A stretch of DNA of 64,000 nucleotides from positions 1-64,000 of the forward strand of contig CAYJMS010000003.1 of the NCBI GenBank assembly GCA_964371615.1, given 5' to 3'. Position numbers and translations under genes: made by a program. Positions 50,340 through 59,576 of this stretch are shown here, piece after piece (within the stretch, counting starts at the first letter, position 1; each line of letters starts with the position of its first letter). The notes below the pieces were generated by a model. The model worked only from the letters and a program-made list of their open reading frames with translations, was not told where the DNA came from and made no database searches. Origin of the DNA: SpSt-333 sp964371615. GTDB taxonomy: Bacteria; Bacteroidota; Ignavibacteria; UBA10030; UBA8401.

Positions 50340-51110
50340 TTATATTTTTTTTCCGATTACACCCATTGAGAGGGCGGTATAGTACGCAACGGGAGTATCC
50401 TTCAAAACATCCCGCACCGCTTTTCGAATGGAATACAGAGCCGGAATTTTCGGATACAGGGGCAATTTTATGCCGAATTTCAGCAACGCCTCGCGGCTTG
50501 CGCGATAGAACAGTGACGGATACATCCATTCGCCGTAGATGTGGACGGTCTGCAGTCCGAGACGGTTCATCTCTTTGTTCAATTCGGGAACGGAGAAGGA
50601 TCTCTCCCATCCCGCAAACCATTTATTGATGGCGATAAGAAAAGTTTTGATCACGGTATAGATGTGGTACCGTTGCGGAACATCCACGCACAGCAGTCCG
50701 CCCGTTTTTAATACACGAATATTTTCCCGCAGCAGCGCTTCCGCTTTGGCGTGACGGAAATGTTCGAGCAATCCCTGATGGAAAATGACATCAAACGATT
50801 CATCTTTAAACGGCAGTTGAAACGTGTCGCCGCCGATGATCGTCACATCCATCTTTTCTTCGGCGGCGATTTTTTTCATGATTTTCAGGGAATTCATCGA
50901 ATAGTCGAGTTGATACACTTCCGCGCCGAGTTCGACCAGCGGAAAACTATCGCGCCCGGTTCCCGCGCCGATCTCGAGAATCTTCTTTCCTTTGACATCG
51001 ATCACCTTCACAAGATTCCGTACGACACGGTCGGAATTGGAGTAGACTTCCTTCATCTCTTTTTTTTCTTCCCAGAATGTATCCCAATGTTCGAGGCGTG
51101 ATTCTTTCAT
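50340..51110 (-). CDS. class I SAM-dependent methyltransferase
   Basis: The 256-residue protein has motif I KILEIGAGTGRDSFPL (about 45-60), then VYQLDYSMNSL, GDTFQLPFKDESFDVIFHQGLLEHF (post-I and motif II region) and LKTGGLLCVDVPQ (motif III). The substrate is unknown; the neighbouring glycosyltransferases suggest a lipid or glycan target, but this is inference. A terminator separates it from the upstream DUF2723 gene. Confidence 0.88.
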   Translation of the reverse strand: MKESRLEHWDTFWEEKKEMKEVYSNSDRVVRNLVKVIDVKGKKILEIGAGTGRDSFPLVELGAEVYQLDYSMNSLKIMKKIAAEEKMDVTIIGGDTFQLPFKDESFDVIFHQGLLEHFRHAKAEALLRENIRVLKTGGLLCVDVPQRYHIYTVIKTFLIAINKWFAGWERSFSVPELNKEMNRLGLQTVHIYGEWMYPSLFYRASREALLKFGIKLPLYPKIPALYSIRKAVRDVLKDTPVAYYTALSMGVIGKKI

Positions 51111-51193
51111 AATAATCGACAGTTAAATTTAGTGAACGAACGCTCTTCGACGTCCGGAGAGCGGAAGACAAAAAGCCGGATCAAATAAAACGT

Positions 51194-51225
51194 AAAAAGG
51201 ATGAAGCGCGGGCTCCATCCTTTTT
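51194..51225 (-). terminator. terminator after the DUF2723 gene
   Basis: The stem AAAAAGGATG / CATCCTTTTT has a 12-base loop, and the minus-strand transcript ends in a T-run. It is placed between the DUF2723 stop (51252) and the methyltransferase start (51110). Confidence 0.8.
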
Positions 51226-51251
51226 CGTTACGCTATTCGACATTTGCCGCA

Positions 51252-54014
51252 TCATTTCTTTGCGATGGTATCCCGTTCCGTCGATTTCTTCAAAGCCATG
51301 CGCGCCTGGGTTTGCGATTTTTGCATCTTCACCCATTCCGGAAGTCCCTGAACGCCGGCATAGGCGGCGCTGATACGATCCAGCACTTCGATCGCCTTAT
51401 CGTACTCTTCCCTGTTCTGATACACGGTAAACAGCATATAGTACGGATGATACTGGCTTTGAAACGGCTCAATGACCGGCCGGGAGGTAATCTGCAAAAG
51501 TCGGTCGATTAAATGGCCGGAGACCGTTTTGTATTTCTCCATATCGCCGGCGAAATAGTAGAAATTGGTGAGGTCATATTCCACCCGGAAATCCATCGGC
51601 ATGACGGAAGTCGGCAGGATGGACTGCATGGAATCGAGCACCGCTATCGCTTTGTCGTTCTCGCGGGTCGTGTTGAGATAATGCAGCGCAAGGCGCATGA
51701 ATGCATTGCGGTAATTCATCACCAGCCGTGTCACATTCTCATCGTAAAACACGGATGTATCCTGCAAACCGCGGTACCGGTATCCTCGTTGGAACGATTT
51801 GTTCGGTTCATCCGGCTGCATCAGCAGATTTGCCGACAGAATGGCCGGATCGATCACTCCTTCGTCGCTCGGTGCGGCGTACGGAATCATCTTCATCGCC
51901 AGTCCGTCCATGCGGAAATACCGATCGAGGCCGATCTTCGAATCGGGGCTCGAGGTCACTGCCATATAGATGGGGCGTTCCCAATTATTGGTACGAATAA
52001 TGTCGTACGCCATAATATCCTGCGCACGGATCGCCTTGATATTTCCGAATTGTATGGTATTGGGAAGTATAAATTTTACCTGCCCCGGTTTTGCAGCGGT
52101 GTCGCCGGAGATTGTCGGCTGTGTGGGACGGTCGCTGCTGAACTTTTCGTATTCCCTCATCACAGTGGCCGGAACGGGAATTGTCATTTCCCGCGGCTCC
52201 CACTGCATCGGCCCAATCTGCGCAATTTCTGCATCGCTGAGGCTGATCGGCACTTTCTTGGCGCCGTGCGGCATTTCGTGCTTCAATTGCATGATATACC
52301 AGGTAGTGTTGACCAAGCTGAGATTGACGATCCGGATATCCCGGCGCACTCCTTCGACATCCTGCAGATACCAGAGCGGGAATGTATCGTTGTCGCCGTT
52401 GGTGAAAAGGATCGCATCAGGTTCGCACGATTGCAGCAGGTTATACGAATAATCCCACGCCACATGATCGCCGCTGCGGTCCGACACCTTATAATTGGTG
52501 TACAGCATATTGAACGGAATGAAAACGATCAATACCGACAGCACGCCGTACGAGACAAGTTTTTGCAACTGTCCCGATTTGATTTTTTCGCGCACTGTAT
52601 CCAGAATGCCGAGAGCACCGATGCCGATCCATGCCGAAAAAACAAAGAACGCACCGACATAAAAGTAGTCGCGCTCTCTCGGCTGCGGATTCTGCATGTT
52701 GAAGTAAAAGACCATGATGAAACCCATCAGCAAGAAGAAATTAAAGAAGACCCACCACATCACCCGGTCTTTCTTCCAGTGATAATAGAATCCGAAAAGT
52801 CCGACGAGCAGCGGAATGGCCCAGAGTTGTTTCCAGTTCACTCCCGCTCCCTGCCAGTCGCCTTCGCGTCCGACGTACTGCCAGAGAAAATACCGGAGGA
52901 ACATTTCGTCCATCTGATACCGTGTGAAGTAATCCCAGTCGCTCTTATAGTTCGTATACATACCCTGATGCTGCGGTTCCTGACTCCATCGCCGGGTCAT
53001 CAGCGGTGCGTCGCCGTACTGTTCGCGGTTGAGGTAGGAAACGAGTTTCTCCATCGTGCTCGGATCATTTTCGTTCATCGGAGGGCGCGCATTTGCGCGG
53101 ATGATCACCATCGTATAGGTCGAATATCCCATCAGAATCAGCAGGAAGGACATCGATGCCAGATGGAGCATCTCCTTTTTATATTTGATCGAATACCACA
53201 CGCCGTAGATTGCCGCGCCGATCGCCACAAGCGGAATCAGCGTCCAGATAATGCTATGTACTTCGTTGCCGCTTCCGAATGAATATTTTCCGTCGAGCAA
53301 GCTTGGAAGTATCTTGACGATGCCGGGATACACCACGGCAAAAATGGCAATTGCAATGCCGCCGAAAATGAGATAATTCCGGACCGAGAATTCGTAACGA
53401 CGGAAGAAGATGATAATCAGGAACGGAAAGATCACCAACAGCGAGAGCAGGTGAACGCCAAGAGATAACCCGATAAAATATGCGATCAGGAAGACATACT
53501 TTTGATGGGCAGGTGTATCCGCCCGTTCATTCCAGCGAAGGGAGAGCCATGTCACCACGGCAACAAAAAGCATGCTGATGCCGTACACTTCCGCTTCCAC
53601 CGCGTTGAACCAGAATGTGGCGCTGAACGTCAGGGAGAACGCGCCGATTGCAGCGGCACCGTACAGCGAAATTTTATTCCACCAGTCATCGGTTCGCGGA
53701 CGCCAGAGGATGATCACCTTCACCAATGCCAGATACAAAAATAATACCGTCAATGCACTCGATAGAGCCGACACAAAATGAACCCGAACTGCCGGATCGG
53801 AATAAAACGGCGCCATAATTATCCCGAAGACGTTTCCCAGCAGCAGGAAGAGAGGGGATCCCGGGGGATGCGGTACTTGCAACAGATAGGAAGCGGCGAT
53901 GAATTCACCGACATCCCAAAAAACAACCGTATCGGCGAGCGTCAGCACATACACGATAAGTGAAACGGCAAAAACGAATCCCGCGACAATTTTATTCAGT
54001 TTGGTATGTTCCAT
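51252..54014 (-). CDS. DUF2723 membrane protein (putative mannosyltransferase-like)
   Basis: The protein has 920 residues from ATG 54014, which has GAGG upstream. The N-terminal about 250 residues form the DUF2723 domain (DVGEFIAASYLLQVPHPPGSPLFLLLGNVF), with an acidic residue early in the first periplasmic loop as in PMT-type GT-C enzymes. About 11-12 membrane segments reach to about residue 530. The soluble C-terminal third contains TPR-like helices (NREEYDKAIEVLDRISAAY). The family is widespread in Bacteroidota and probably glycosylates secreted proteins; the donor and target are not known. Confidence 0.88.
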   Translation of the reverse strand: MEHTKLNKIVAGFVFAVSLIVYVLTLADTVVFWDVGEFIAASYLLQVPHPPGSPLFLLLGNVFGIIMAPFYSDPAVRVHFVSALSSALTVLFLYLALVKVIILWRPRTDDWWNKISLYGAAAIGAFSLTFSATFWFNAVEAEVYGISMLFVAVVTWLSLRWNERADTPAHQKYVFLIAYFIGLSLGVHLLSLLVIFPFLIIIFFRRYEFSVRNYLIFGGIAIAIFAVVYPGIVKILPSLLDGKYSFGSGNEVHSIIWTLIPLVAIGAAIYGVWYSIKYKKEMLHLASMSFLLILMGYSTYTMVIIRANARPPMNENDPSTMEKLVSYLNREQYGDAPLMTRRWSQEPQHQGMYTNYKSDWDYFTRYQMDEMFLRYFLWQYVGREGDWQGAGVNWKQLWAIPLLVGLFGFYYHWKKDRVMWWVFFNFFLLMGFIMVFYFNMQNPQPRERDYFYVGAFFVFSAWIGIGALGILDTVREKIKSGQLQKLVSYGVLSVLIVFIPFNMLYTNYKVSDRSGDHVAWDYSYNLLQSCEPDAILFTNGDNDTFPLWYLQDVEGVRRDIRIVNLSLVNTTWYIMQLKHEMPHGAKKVPISLSDAEIAQIGPMQWEPREMTIPVPATVMREYEKFSSDRPTQPTISGDTAAKPGQVKFILPNTIQFGNIKAIRAQDIMAYDIIRTNNWERPIYMAVTSSPDSKIGLDRYFRMDGLAMKMIPYAAPSDEGVIDPAILSANLLMQPDEPNKSFQRGYRYRGLQDTSVFYDENVTRLVMNYRNAFMRLALHYLNTTRENDKAIAVLDSMQSILPTSVMPMDFRVEYDLTNFYYFAGDMEKYKTVSGHLIDRLLQITSRPVIEPFQSQYHPYYMLFTVYQNREEYDKAIEVLDRISAAYAGVQGLPEWVKMQKSQTQARMALKKSTERDTIAKK

Positions 54015-54097
54015 TAACAACCTCGTGGTGGATAGATCTGTTATAAAAGTAGATTAATATACTTTGAAAGTGCCGATTTTCAAAAGAAAATCCATGC

Positions 54098-55258
54098 TTA
54101 TGCGCCCGGGAATGCCTCGCCGATCAACTTTCCTGCAATCTCATCACAAATTGCATACCCTTTTGACGTTAATGATATCGCAGAATTTTGACGGTGCAGC
54201 AAACCTTCCTGTTCCATCGTTTTGATCCATTCTTCTGACGATTGCAGCGATTCGGTGCCATATAACCGTAACAGTTTCGCCGTGTCGATCCCCGTACTGC
54301 GTAATCCCAGAAAAATCTCTTCGTGGAAGAATTTCAGTCGATCGATCTCTTCGCTTCCCGTCAGAGGATATACGCCGCGCGAGAGCATATCGCGGTAACT
54401 CTGTATGCTGCGGACATTCCACCATCTCTTGCCTGTTGTTTCAGAATCTTTCCAGAACGAATGCGCCGAAGGGCCGAATCCGATATAGTTCGAATGATTC
54501 CAATAATTGATGTTATGCCGGCATTCCTGTCCCGGCTGTGCAAAATTCGATACTTCATATTGTGCGTACCCATGCGAGGTAAGCGTGTCGATGGTGATCT
54601 CGTACAATTCCGCATCCTCTTCGGACGGAAGCGGCGCAACCAGTTTGTTTTTTACCATCGTTGCAAGCGGCGTCTCTTCTTCGACGATCAATGCATAAGC
54701 GGAAATATGATCGGGCTGCAGCGCGATTGCCCGGCGAAGATTTTCCTTCCATCGGCCGGGGGTTTGTTTTGGCAGAGCAAAGATGAGATCGACATTGATA
54801 TTGTCGAATCCCGCCCGACGCGCGTTTTTCACCGCCCGTTCCGCCTCTTCGGCAGAATGGATCCGCGTCAAGAATTTCAGGTCGTCGTCGTAGAACGATT
54901 GAATGCCGAAACTTACGCGGTTAAAACCGACCGAACGAAATTCCCGCAACTTGTTCTGTTCCACTGTACCGGGATTCGATTCGCAGGTGATCTCCGCATT
55001 CCGTTCCACGCGAAAATTTTTGGCGATCAATGAAAATATTTTTTCAAACTGTGCCGACGAAAGAAGCGACGGCGTGCCTCCGCCGAAAAAGATCGTCTCC
55101 ACCGGTTCGGACGAAGAAAACTCCTCCGCACGCCGAACAATCTCGAGTTCCAGCGACACGAGAAATCCCTCCATCGACGTCATATTCTCAATGGAATAGA
55201 AATCGCAATAGACGCATTTGTGTTCGCAATACGGGATATGGAAGTAGAGGGAAGACAA
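54098..55258 (-). CDS. hemW: HemW (radical SAM haem chaperone, CPO-like)
   Basis: The 386-residue protein has the radical-SAM motif YFHIPYCEHKCVYCDFYS (CxxxCxxC, about 10-17), TIFFGGGTPSLL, ITCESNPGTVE, RVSFGIQSF, and the C-terminal domain with EIFLGLRSTGID. HemW proteins bind haem and deliver it to respiratory enzymes and lack true coproporphyrinogen oxidase activity; the oxygen-independent oxidase HemN differs in an extra Cys (CxxxCxxCxC), absent here. Confidence 0.92.
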   Translation of the reverse strand: MSSLYFHIPYCEHKCVYCDFYSIENMTSMEGFLVSLELEIVRRAEEFSSSEPVETIFFGGGTPSLLSSAQFEKIFSLIAKNFRVERNAEITCESNPGTVEQNKLREFRSVGFNRVSFGIQSFYDDDLKFLTRIHSAEEAERAVKNARRAGFDNINVDLIFALPKQTPGRWKENLRRAIALQPDHISAYALIVEEETPLATMVKNKLVAPLPSEEDAELYEITIDTLTSHGYAQYEVSNFAQPGQECRHNINYWNHSNYIGFGPSAHSFWKDSETTGKRWWNVRSIQSYRDMLSRGVYPLTGSEEIDRLKFFHEEIFLGLRSTGIDTAKLLRLYGTESLQSSEEWIKTMEQEGLLHRQNSAISLTSKGYAICDEIAGKLIGEAFPGA

Positions 55259-55261
55259 AGT

Positions 55262-55305
55262 AAGAAATAATGATTAATGCGTAACGCGTAATGATTAATG
55301 ATTGA
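55262..55305. repeat. short tandem AT-rich repeat
   Basis: TAATGATTAATGCGTAACGCG followed by TAATGATTAATGATTG, directly upstream of hemW. It is comparable to 40133, 47026 and 59401. Confidence 0.6.
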
Positions 55306-55335
55306 TCAACATGGAATGGAAATATATAAAAATTC

Positions 55336-56085
55336 TTACCGGATGAATTTTCCGATTCTGTTCCAGCGAATGCCGTTTTCGTCTTTTGACCAGTAGATTA
55401 TCGCCGCACGGCCGACGACATTCTCCACCGGCACGAAACCCCAGTGGCGGCTGTCGTAGCTGTTTCTGGCATTATCCCCGACAACGAAGCAATAGTCTTT
55501 TTTAACGGTGTATACCGGCGATGCGACACCGTCGATCAATAGAGTGTCGTGCGCAATGTCCACTCGATGTCCCTCCCGCTGGATGAAAACGTTCCACTGC
55601 TTGAACGACGACAGATCGAGCGGCACCTGCATGCCGAGGTACGGCACTATGGCAGAATACGAAACGGAATCGAATTGTGAAAACGACCGCGCCGTGCGAA
55701 ATCCGTTCACGATCAGATTGGCGTTGGAGATCTCGACCGTGTCCCCCGGGAGCGCCACGCAGCGCTTTACGACATACTGATGCCGCACCGGCAGGATCTC
55801 ATCCGGTTCACCGGGAAATTCGAAGACGATCACGTCGCCGCGAGAGACCGAAGCAATGGCCGGAAGAGAAAATTGCGGCAAAGGAATAAAGAGAAAGTGT
55901 GAAGGAGACCGCGCTCCGTAGATGAGTTTATTGACCAGTAAAAAATCTCCGCCGCGAAGCGTTTCGCTCATCGATTCGGTATGGATCTTATAGGCGTCAA
56001 CGACACACGATTTCAGTCCCGCCGCAAAGAGAATGGTAAAAAACAATACCAGCAGAATATCCCTGATCGAGCGCCGCATGCCCAA
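55336..56085 (-). CDS. lepB: signal peptidase I (first of two)
   Basis: The 249-residue protein has a single N-terminal membrane anchor, box B HTESMSETLRGGDFLLVNK with catalytic Ser38, box D YVVKRCVALPGD with the general-base Lys, and box E VGDNARNSYDSRHWGFV. It cleaves Sec signal peptides at the outer face of the inner membrane. It lies nine bases after the paralogue at 56095-57099. Confidence 0.93.
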   Translation of the reverse strand: MGMRRSIRDILLVLFFTILFAAGLKSCVVDAYKIHTESMSETLRGGDFLLVNKLIYGARSPSHFLFIPLPQFSLPAIASVSRGDVIVFEFPGEPDEILPVRHQYVVKRCVALPGDTVEISNANLIVNGFRTARSFSQFDSVSYSAIVPYLGMQVPLDLSSFKQWNVFIQREGHRVDIAHDTLLIDGVASPVYTVKKDYCFVVGDNARNSYDSRHWGFVPVENVVGRAAIIYWSKDENGIRWNRIGKFIR

Positions 56086-56094
56086 ACCCTGCCG

Positions 56095-57099
56095 TTATCC
56101 GATCACGTTGCCGATGCGGCCAAAGCGGATCATTTCGGGATTGAAGACGACCAGGACGATCTTCGATGCGATATCCAGCAGCAGATTGTGTCCGGAGAAT
56201 GTTGTATAGATAAACTCCATCCGCATGCTTTCGCCCGCCATCGCCTTTCGTGCGACGTATTCATCCGTTCCCATCACGGAGAAATACACGAACATCGGCG
56301 TGCCGACCACGTTCTCCCGCGGAATGAATCCCCAGAAGCGGCTGTCGAGAGAGTTGTCGCGGTTGTCTCCCATACCGAACAGATAATCTTTTTCGACGAC
56401 ATAATTCTTTGCCGGAACGCCGTCGATCAGCACCGTCCCGTCGCTCAGCAGCACCGGCTGGTGGCCGTCGCGGCGGATGAATGTCTCCCATTGGTAGAAA
56501 TTTTCGGCGGTAATCTCCATCGTCATTCCCTTTTTCGGGATCACGATAGGCCCGTAATTATCTTCATTGAACGGGGAGCCGGGAGGAAAAATGCGCTCTT
56601 CGATGTACATCGGAGGTTTCGGCGAATAATTGAACTTCATGTTCTTCGGCAGCGGTGCCGCTTCGCCGTTAATGTACACAACCCGATTCCTAATCTCGAG
56701 CGTATCGCCCGACAGGGCAAGGCATCGTTTGAGATAAAAGGTAAACTCCGCCGGATTGACCTCTTCGCGGTATCCGGGAAATTCGAATACGATCACGTCT
56801 CCCCGCTCCACATCCTTGAATCCCGGCAGCATCGTCCACGGCAGGCGGACGTTGGTGAACATGATGTTGCGCGGCGTTGAGGCGCCGTACAGGAACTTGT
56901 TCACCATCAGAAAATCTCCCGTCATCACTTCGTTTTCCATCGATCCGGTGGGTACAAGGAATGATGCAATCACAAAATTGTTCAGCAGCAGGAATCCGCC
57001 GAAGACGAGGATGAATTCCTTCACCTGATGTTTCAAGCGCTCCTTCAACGGCTTTTGCGCTGCCGGTGTTTCTTCCTTTTTTTCTTCGCTCTTTGCCAT
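56095..57099 (-). CDS. lepB: signal peptidase I (second of two, with insertion)
   Basis: The 334-residue protein has a charged cytoplasmic start (KSEEKKEETPAAQKPLKERL), one membrane anchor, VPTGSMENEVMTGDFLMVNK (Ser53), FYLKRCLALSGD (Lys), and MGDNRDNSLDSRFWGF. An extra loop of about 40 residues between boxes D and E and a second hydrophobic segment at the C-terminus distinguish it from its shorter neighbour. The two have probably divided substrates; that is inference. Confidence 0.93.
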   Translation of the reverse strand: MAKSEEKKEETPAAQKPLKERLKHQVKEFILVFGGFLLLNNFVIASFLVPTGSMENEVMTGDFLMVNKFLYGASTPRNIMFTNVRLPWTMLPGFKDVERGDVIVFEFPGYREEVNPAEFTFYLKRCLALSGDTLEIRNRVVYINGEAAPLPKNMKFNYSPKPPMYIEERIFPPGSPFNEDNYGPIVIPKKGMTMEITAENFYQWETFIRRDGHQPVLLSDGTVLIDGVPAKNYVVEKDYLFGMGDNRDNSLDSRFWGFIPRENVVGTPMFVYFSVMGTDEYVARKAMAGESMRMEFIYTTFSGHNLLLDIASKIVLVVFNPEMIRFGRIGNVIG

Positions 57100-57571
57100 A
57101 GAATTATTGTCCGATCAAATGAATAATGGTAGTCTGGTGTGTATTACATTGGCCAATCAGGAATGATTGGCTCACAATGCTTTAAATTTCTTCTTCTAAT
57201 TACAAAATCAGAAAATATTTTTATTGCTACTTATTATATTTCAAAACTGGCCAAGCAGGAATGCTCGGCCCACAAGGATTTATTTTTCACTTGTCAATCA
57301 TAAAATCAGCAAATCACAAAATCATAAAATGGTGTTGTTCAATTTCTTCTTTTATGCTGGCCAATCAAGAATGATCGGCCTACAAAGGCCAATCAAGAAT
57401 GATTGGCTCACAATGCTTTAAATATCTTCTTCCAATTACAAAATCAGAAAATATTTTTATTGCTACTCATTTGTATTTCAAAATTGGCCAAGCAGGAATG
57501 CTCGGCCCACAAGGAATTATTTTTCACTTGTCAACCATAAAATCAGTAAATCACAAAATCATAAAATGTTT
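57100..57571. other. intergenic stretch with REP-like family 2 repeats
   Basis: No gene is present. Almost the whole 472 bases are the duplicated hairpin block described as REP family 2. Confidence 0.8.
57151..57560. repeat. REP-like family 2: two near-identical 170-bp blocks plus one hairpin
   Basis: Five hairpins are built on GGCCAA: GGCCAATC-AGGAATG-ATTGGCTCAC (57151), GGCCAAGC-AGGAATG-CTCGGCCCAC (57249), GGCCAATC-AAGAATG-ATCGGCCTAC (57359), then the first two types again (57387, 57486). The block 57151-57320 is repeated at 57387-57560. The loop (A/G)GAATG and the trailing Y-AC match REP family 1, so both look like substrates of related RAYTs. Confidence 0.82.
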
Positions 57572-59377
57572 TTATTCATCTCCCATTTGCAACACAGCTA
57601 AAAATGCTTCCTGAGGAAGTTCAACCCGTCCCACTTGTTTCATTCGCTTCTTTCCCTCTTTCTGCTTCTCGAGCAGTTTGCGCTTTCGGGAGATATCGCC
57701 GCCGTAACATTTTGCCAGCACGTTTTTCCGCATCGCGGAAACGGTGGTGCGTGCAATAACTTTGCTGCCAATCGCTGCCTGGATCGCCACTTCGAACATC
57801 TGCCGCGGTATCAGTTCCTTCAGTTTTGAACAGAGTTTCTTCCCCATTTCGAACGATTTGTCACGATGGACAATTGTCGACAGCGCATCCACCGGTTCGG
57901 CATTCAACAGAATGTCGAGTTTCACCAGATCGGATTCGCGGTAATCGAGATATTCATAATCCAGCGACGCATACCCGCGCGTAAGGGATTTCAGCTTATC
58001 GTAAAAATCAAAGATGATCTCCGATAGCGGAAATTCGTACGTCACATCCGCTCGGGTCGGATCCAGATAGCTGGTGTTCTTCCAAATGCCGCGGCGGTCG
58101 GTTGCCAGCTTCATGATGTTGCCGATGTATTCGGTCGGCGTAATGATCTGCGCCTTGATGAACGGTTCCTCGACACGATCGATCTTGGACGGATCGGGCA
58201 TATCGGCGGGATTATCGACTGTCAGCGTTTCGCCGCTGGTGAGAATTATCCGCAGTTCGACGTTCGGCACAGTGGTAATGAGCGATTGATTGAATTCACG
58301 CTCGAGCCGCTCCTGAATAATTTCCATGTGGAGTAAACCTAAAAACCCGCACCGGAAACCGAATCCCAATGCACCGGAGGATTCCGGCACATAGATAAGA
58401 GACGAGTCGTTCAGCGAGAGCTTCTCCAGCGATTCGCGCAGCTCCGCAAAATCATCCGCGTTGGTCGGGTACAATCCGCTGAAGACCATCGGTTTTACTA
58501 CCTTGTATCCCGCCAGCGCTTCCGTAGCTCCGTGATACTGTGAGGTGATCGTATCCCCCACTTTCGTATCGCGCACATTCTTCAGACCGGCGATCACATA
58601 TCCGACATTGCCGGCGGTCAGTTCTTTGGTCCGGCTCTTATTCATATAGAGCACACCGCATTCTTCCACTTCCGCCATAGTTTTGTTATTGATGAACCTG
58701 ATTTTATCTTTCTCCCGCAAAACGCCGTCCACAACCCGCACGTATGCCACGGCGCCGCGATATGCGTCGAACTTTGAATCGAAGATCAACGCGCGGAGCG
58801 GTTTTGTCGGATCCCCCTTGGGCGCAGGGACCCGGTGCACAATCGCTTCAAGAATATCTTCAATGCCGATTCCCGCTTTTGCGCTTGCGCGGATAATCTC
58901 TTCGTCTTTGCACCCCAGCAATCCAATCACTTCGTCCCGCACTGTATCCATCATCGTTGCAGCGGAGGGAAGATCGATCTTATTCATGACCGGAATGATC
59001 TCCAAACCGGCCTCGATTGCCATGTACAGGTTGCTGATGGTTTGTGCTTCTACTCCTTGAGACGCATCAACGACCAAAATGGCGCCTTCGCAAGCTGCTA
59101 AAGAACGAGAAACTTCATAGGTAAAATCGACATGGCCGGGGGTATCGATGAGGTTGAGCGTAAAGGTTTCGCCGCTTTTCGACTTGTACTCCATCTGAAT
59201 GGCGTGCAATTTAATGGTAATTCCGCGTTCCTGCTCCAGATCCATATCGTCCAGCACCTGGTTGACGACGAGATCGCGTTGTGTTATGCGGCCGGTAAAC
59301 TCCAACAGGCGGTCCGCCAGCGTCGATTTGCCGTGGTCAATATGAGCGATAATGCAGAAATTTCGGATGTCATTCAT
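57572..59377 (-). CDS. lepA: elongation factor 4 (LepA)
   Basis: The 601-residue translational GTPase has G1 AHIDHGKSTLADRLLE, G2 with RGITIKLHAI, G3 DTPGHVDF, G4 NKIDLPSA, the domain order of EF4 and the characteristic C-terminal domain (KCYGGDISRKRKLLEKQKEGKKRMKQVG). It back-translocates or remodels stalled ribosomes. It is encoded upstream of the two lepB genes in the same direction, as lepA-lepB in many bacteria, but with a repeat-filled gap. Confidence 0.97.
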   Translation of the reverse strand: MNDIRNFCIIAHIDHGKSTLADRLLEFTGRITQRDLVVNQVLDDMDLEQERGITIKLHAIQMEYKSKSGETFTLNLIDTPGHVDFTYEVSRSLAACEGAILVVDASQGVEAQTISNLYMAIEAGLEIIPVMNKIDLPSAATMMDTVRDEVIGLLGCKDEEIIRASAKAGIGIEDILEAIVHRVPAPKGDPTKPLRALIFDSKFDAYRGAVAYVRVVDGVLREKDKIRFINNKTMAEVEECGVLYMNKSRTKELTAGNVGYVIAGLKNVRDTKVGDTITSQYHGATEALAGYKVVKPMVFSGLYPTNADDFAELRESLEKLSLNDSSLIYVPESSGALGFGFRCGFLGLLHMEIIQERLEREFNQSLITTVPNVELRIILTSGETLTVDNPADMPDPSKIDRVEEPFIKAQIITPTEYIGNIMKLATDRRGIWKNTSYLDPTRADVTYEFPLSEIIFDFYDKLKSLTRGYASLDYEYLDYRESDLVKLDILLNAEPVDALSTIVHRDKSFEMGKKLCSKLKELIPRQMFEVAIQAAIGSKVIARTTVSAMRKNVLAKCYGGDISRKRKLLEKQKEGKKRMKQVGRVELPQEAFLAVLQMGDE

Positions 59378-59400
59378 TTTTTAAGGGCAGTCAGTTGCAT

Positions 59401-59446
59401 GCAGTTGAGTCGTTGAGTATTTGAGTAGTTGAGTAGTTGAGTATAA
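59401..59446. repeat. short tandem repeat TTGAGTAG
   Basis: Repeated units of GTTGAGTAGTTGAGTAG type lie directly upstream of lepA. Confidence 0.6.
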
Positions 59447-59495
59447 GAAAACGACCAAACGAGGACTCAATGACTCTCATGCACTCAAACAAACA

Positions 59496-59530
59496 AAAAT
59501 CCCCGCCGAAAAGCTTCAAAGGCAGGGTTT
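59496..59530 (-). terminator. terminator after the arginase-family gene
   Basis: Minus-strand CCCTGCC, a 15-base loop, GGCGGGG and then ATTTTTGTTTG. It lies 47 bases beyond the stop of the arginase-family gene. Confidence 0.7.
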
Positions 59531-59576
59531 CTCTGGGACTAAAATACTAAAATAAGGAAGGAAGTGCAAGATACCG

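Noticed and set aside
51513..53282. Open frame of 589 codons on the plus strand
   Set aside because: It is antisense to the DUF2723 gene; no domain, and Arg/His-rich as expected from a shadow frame.
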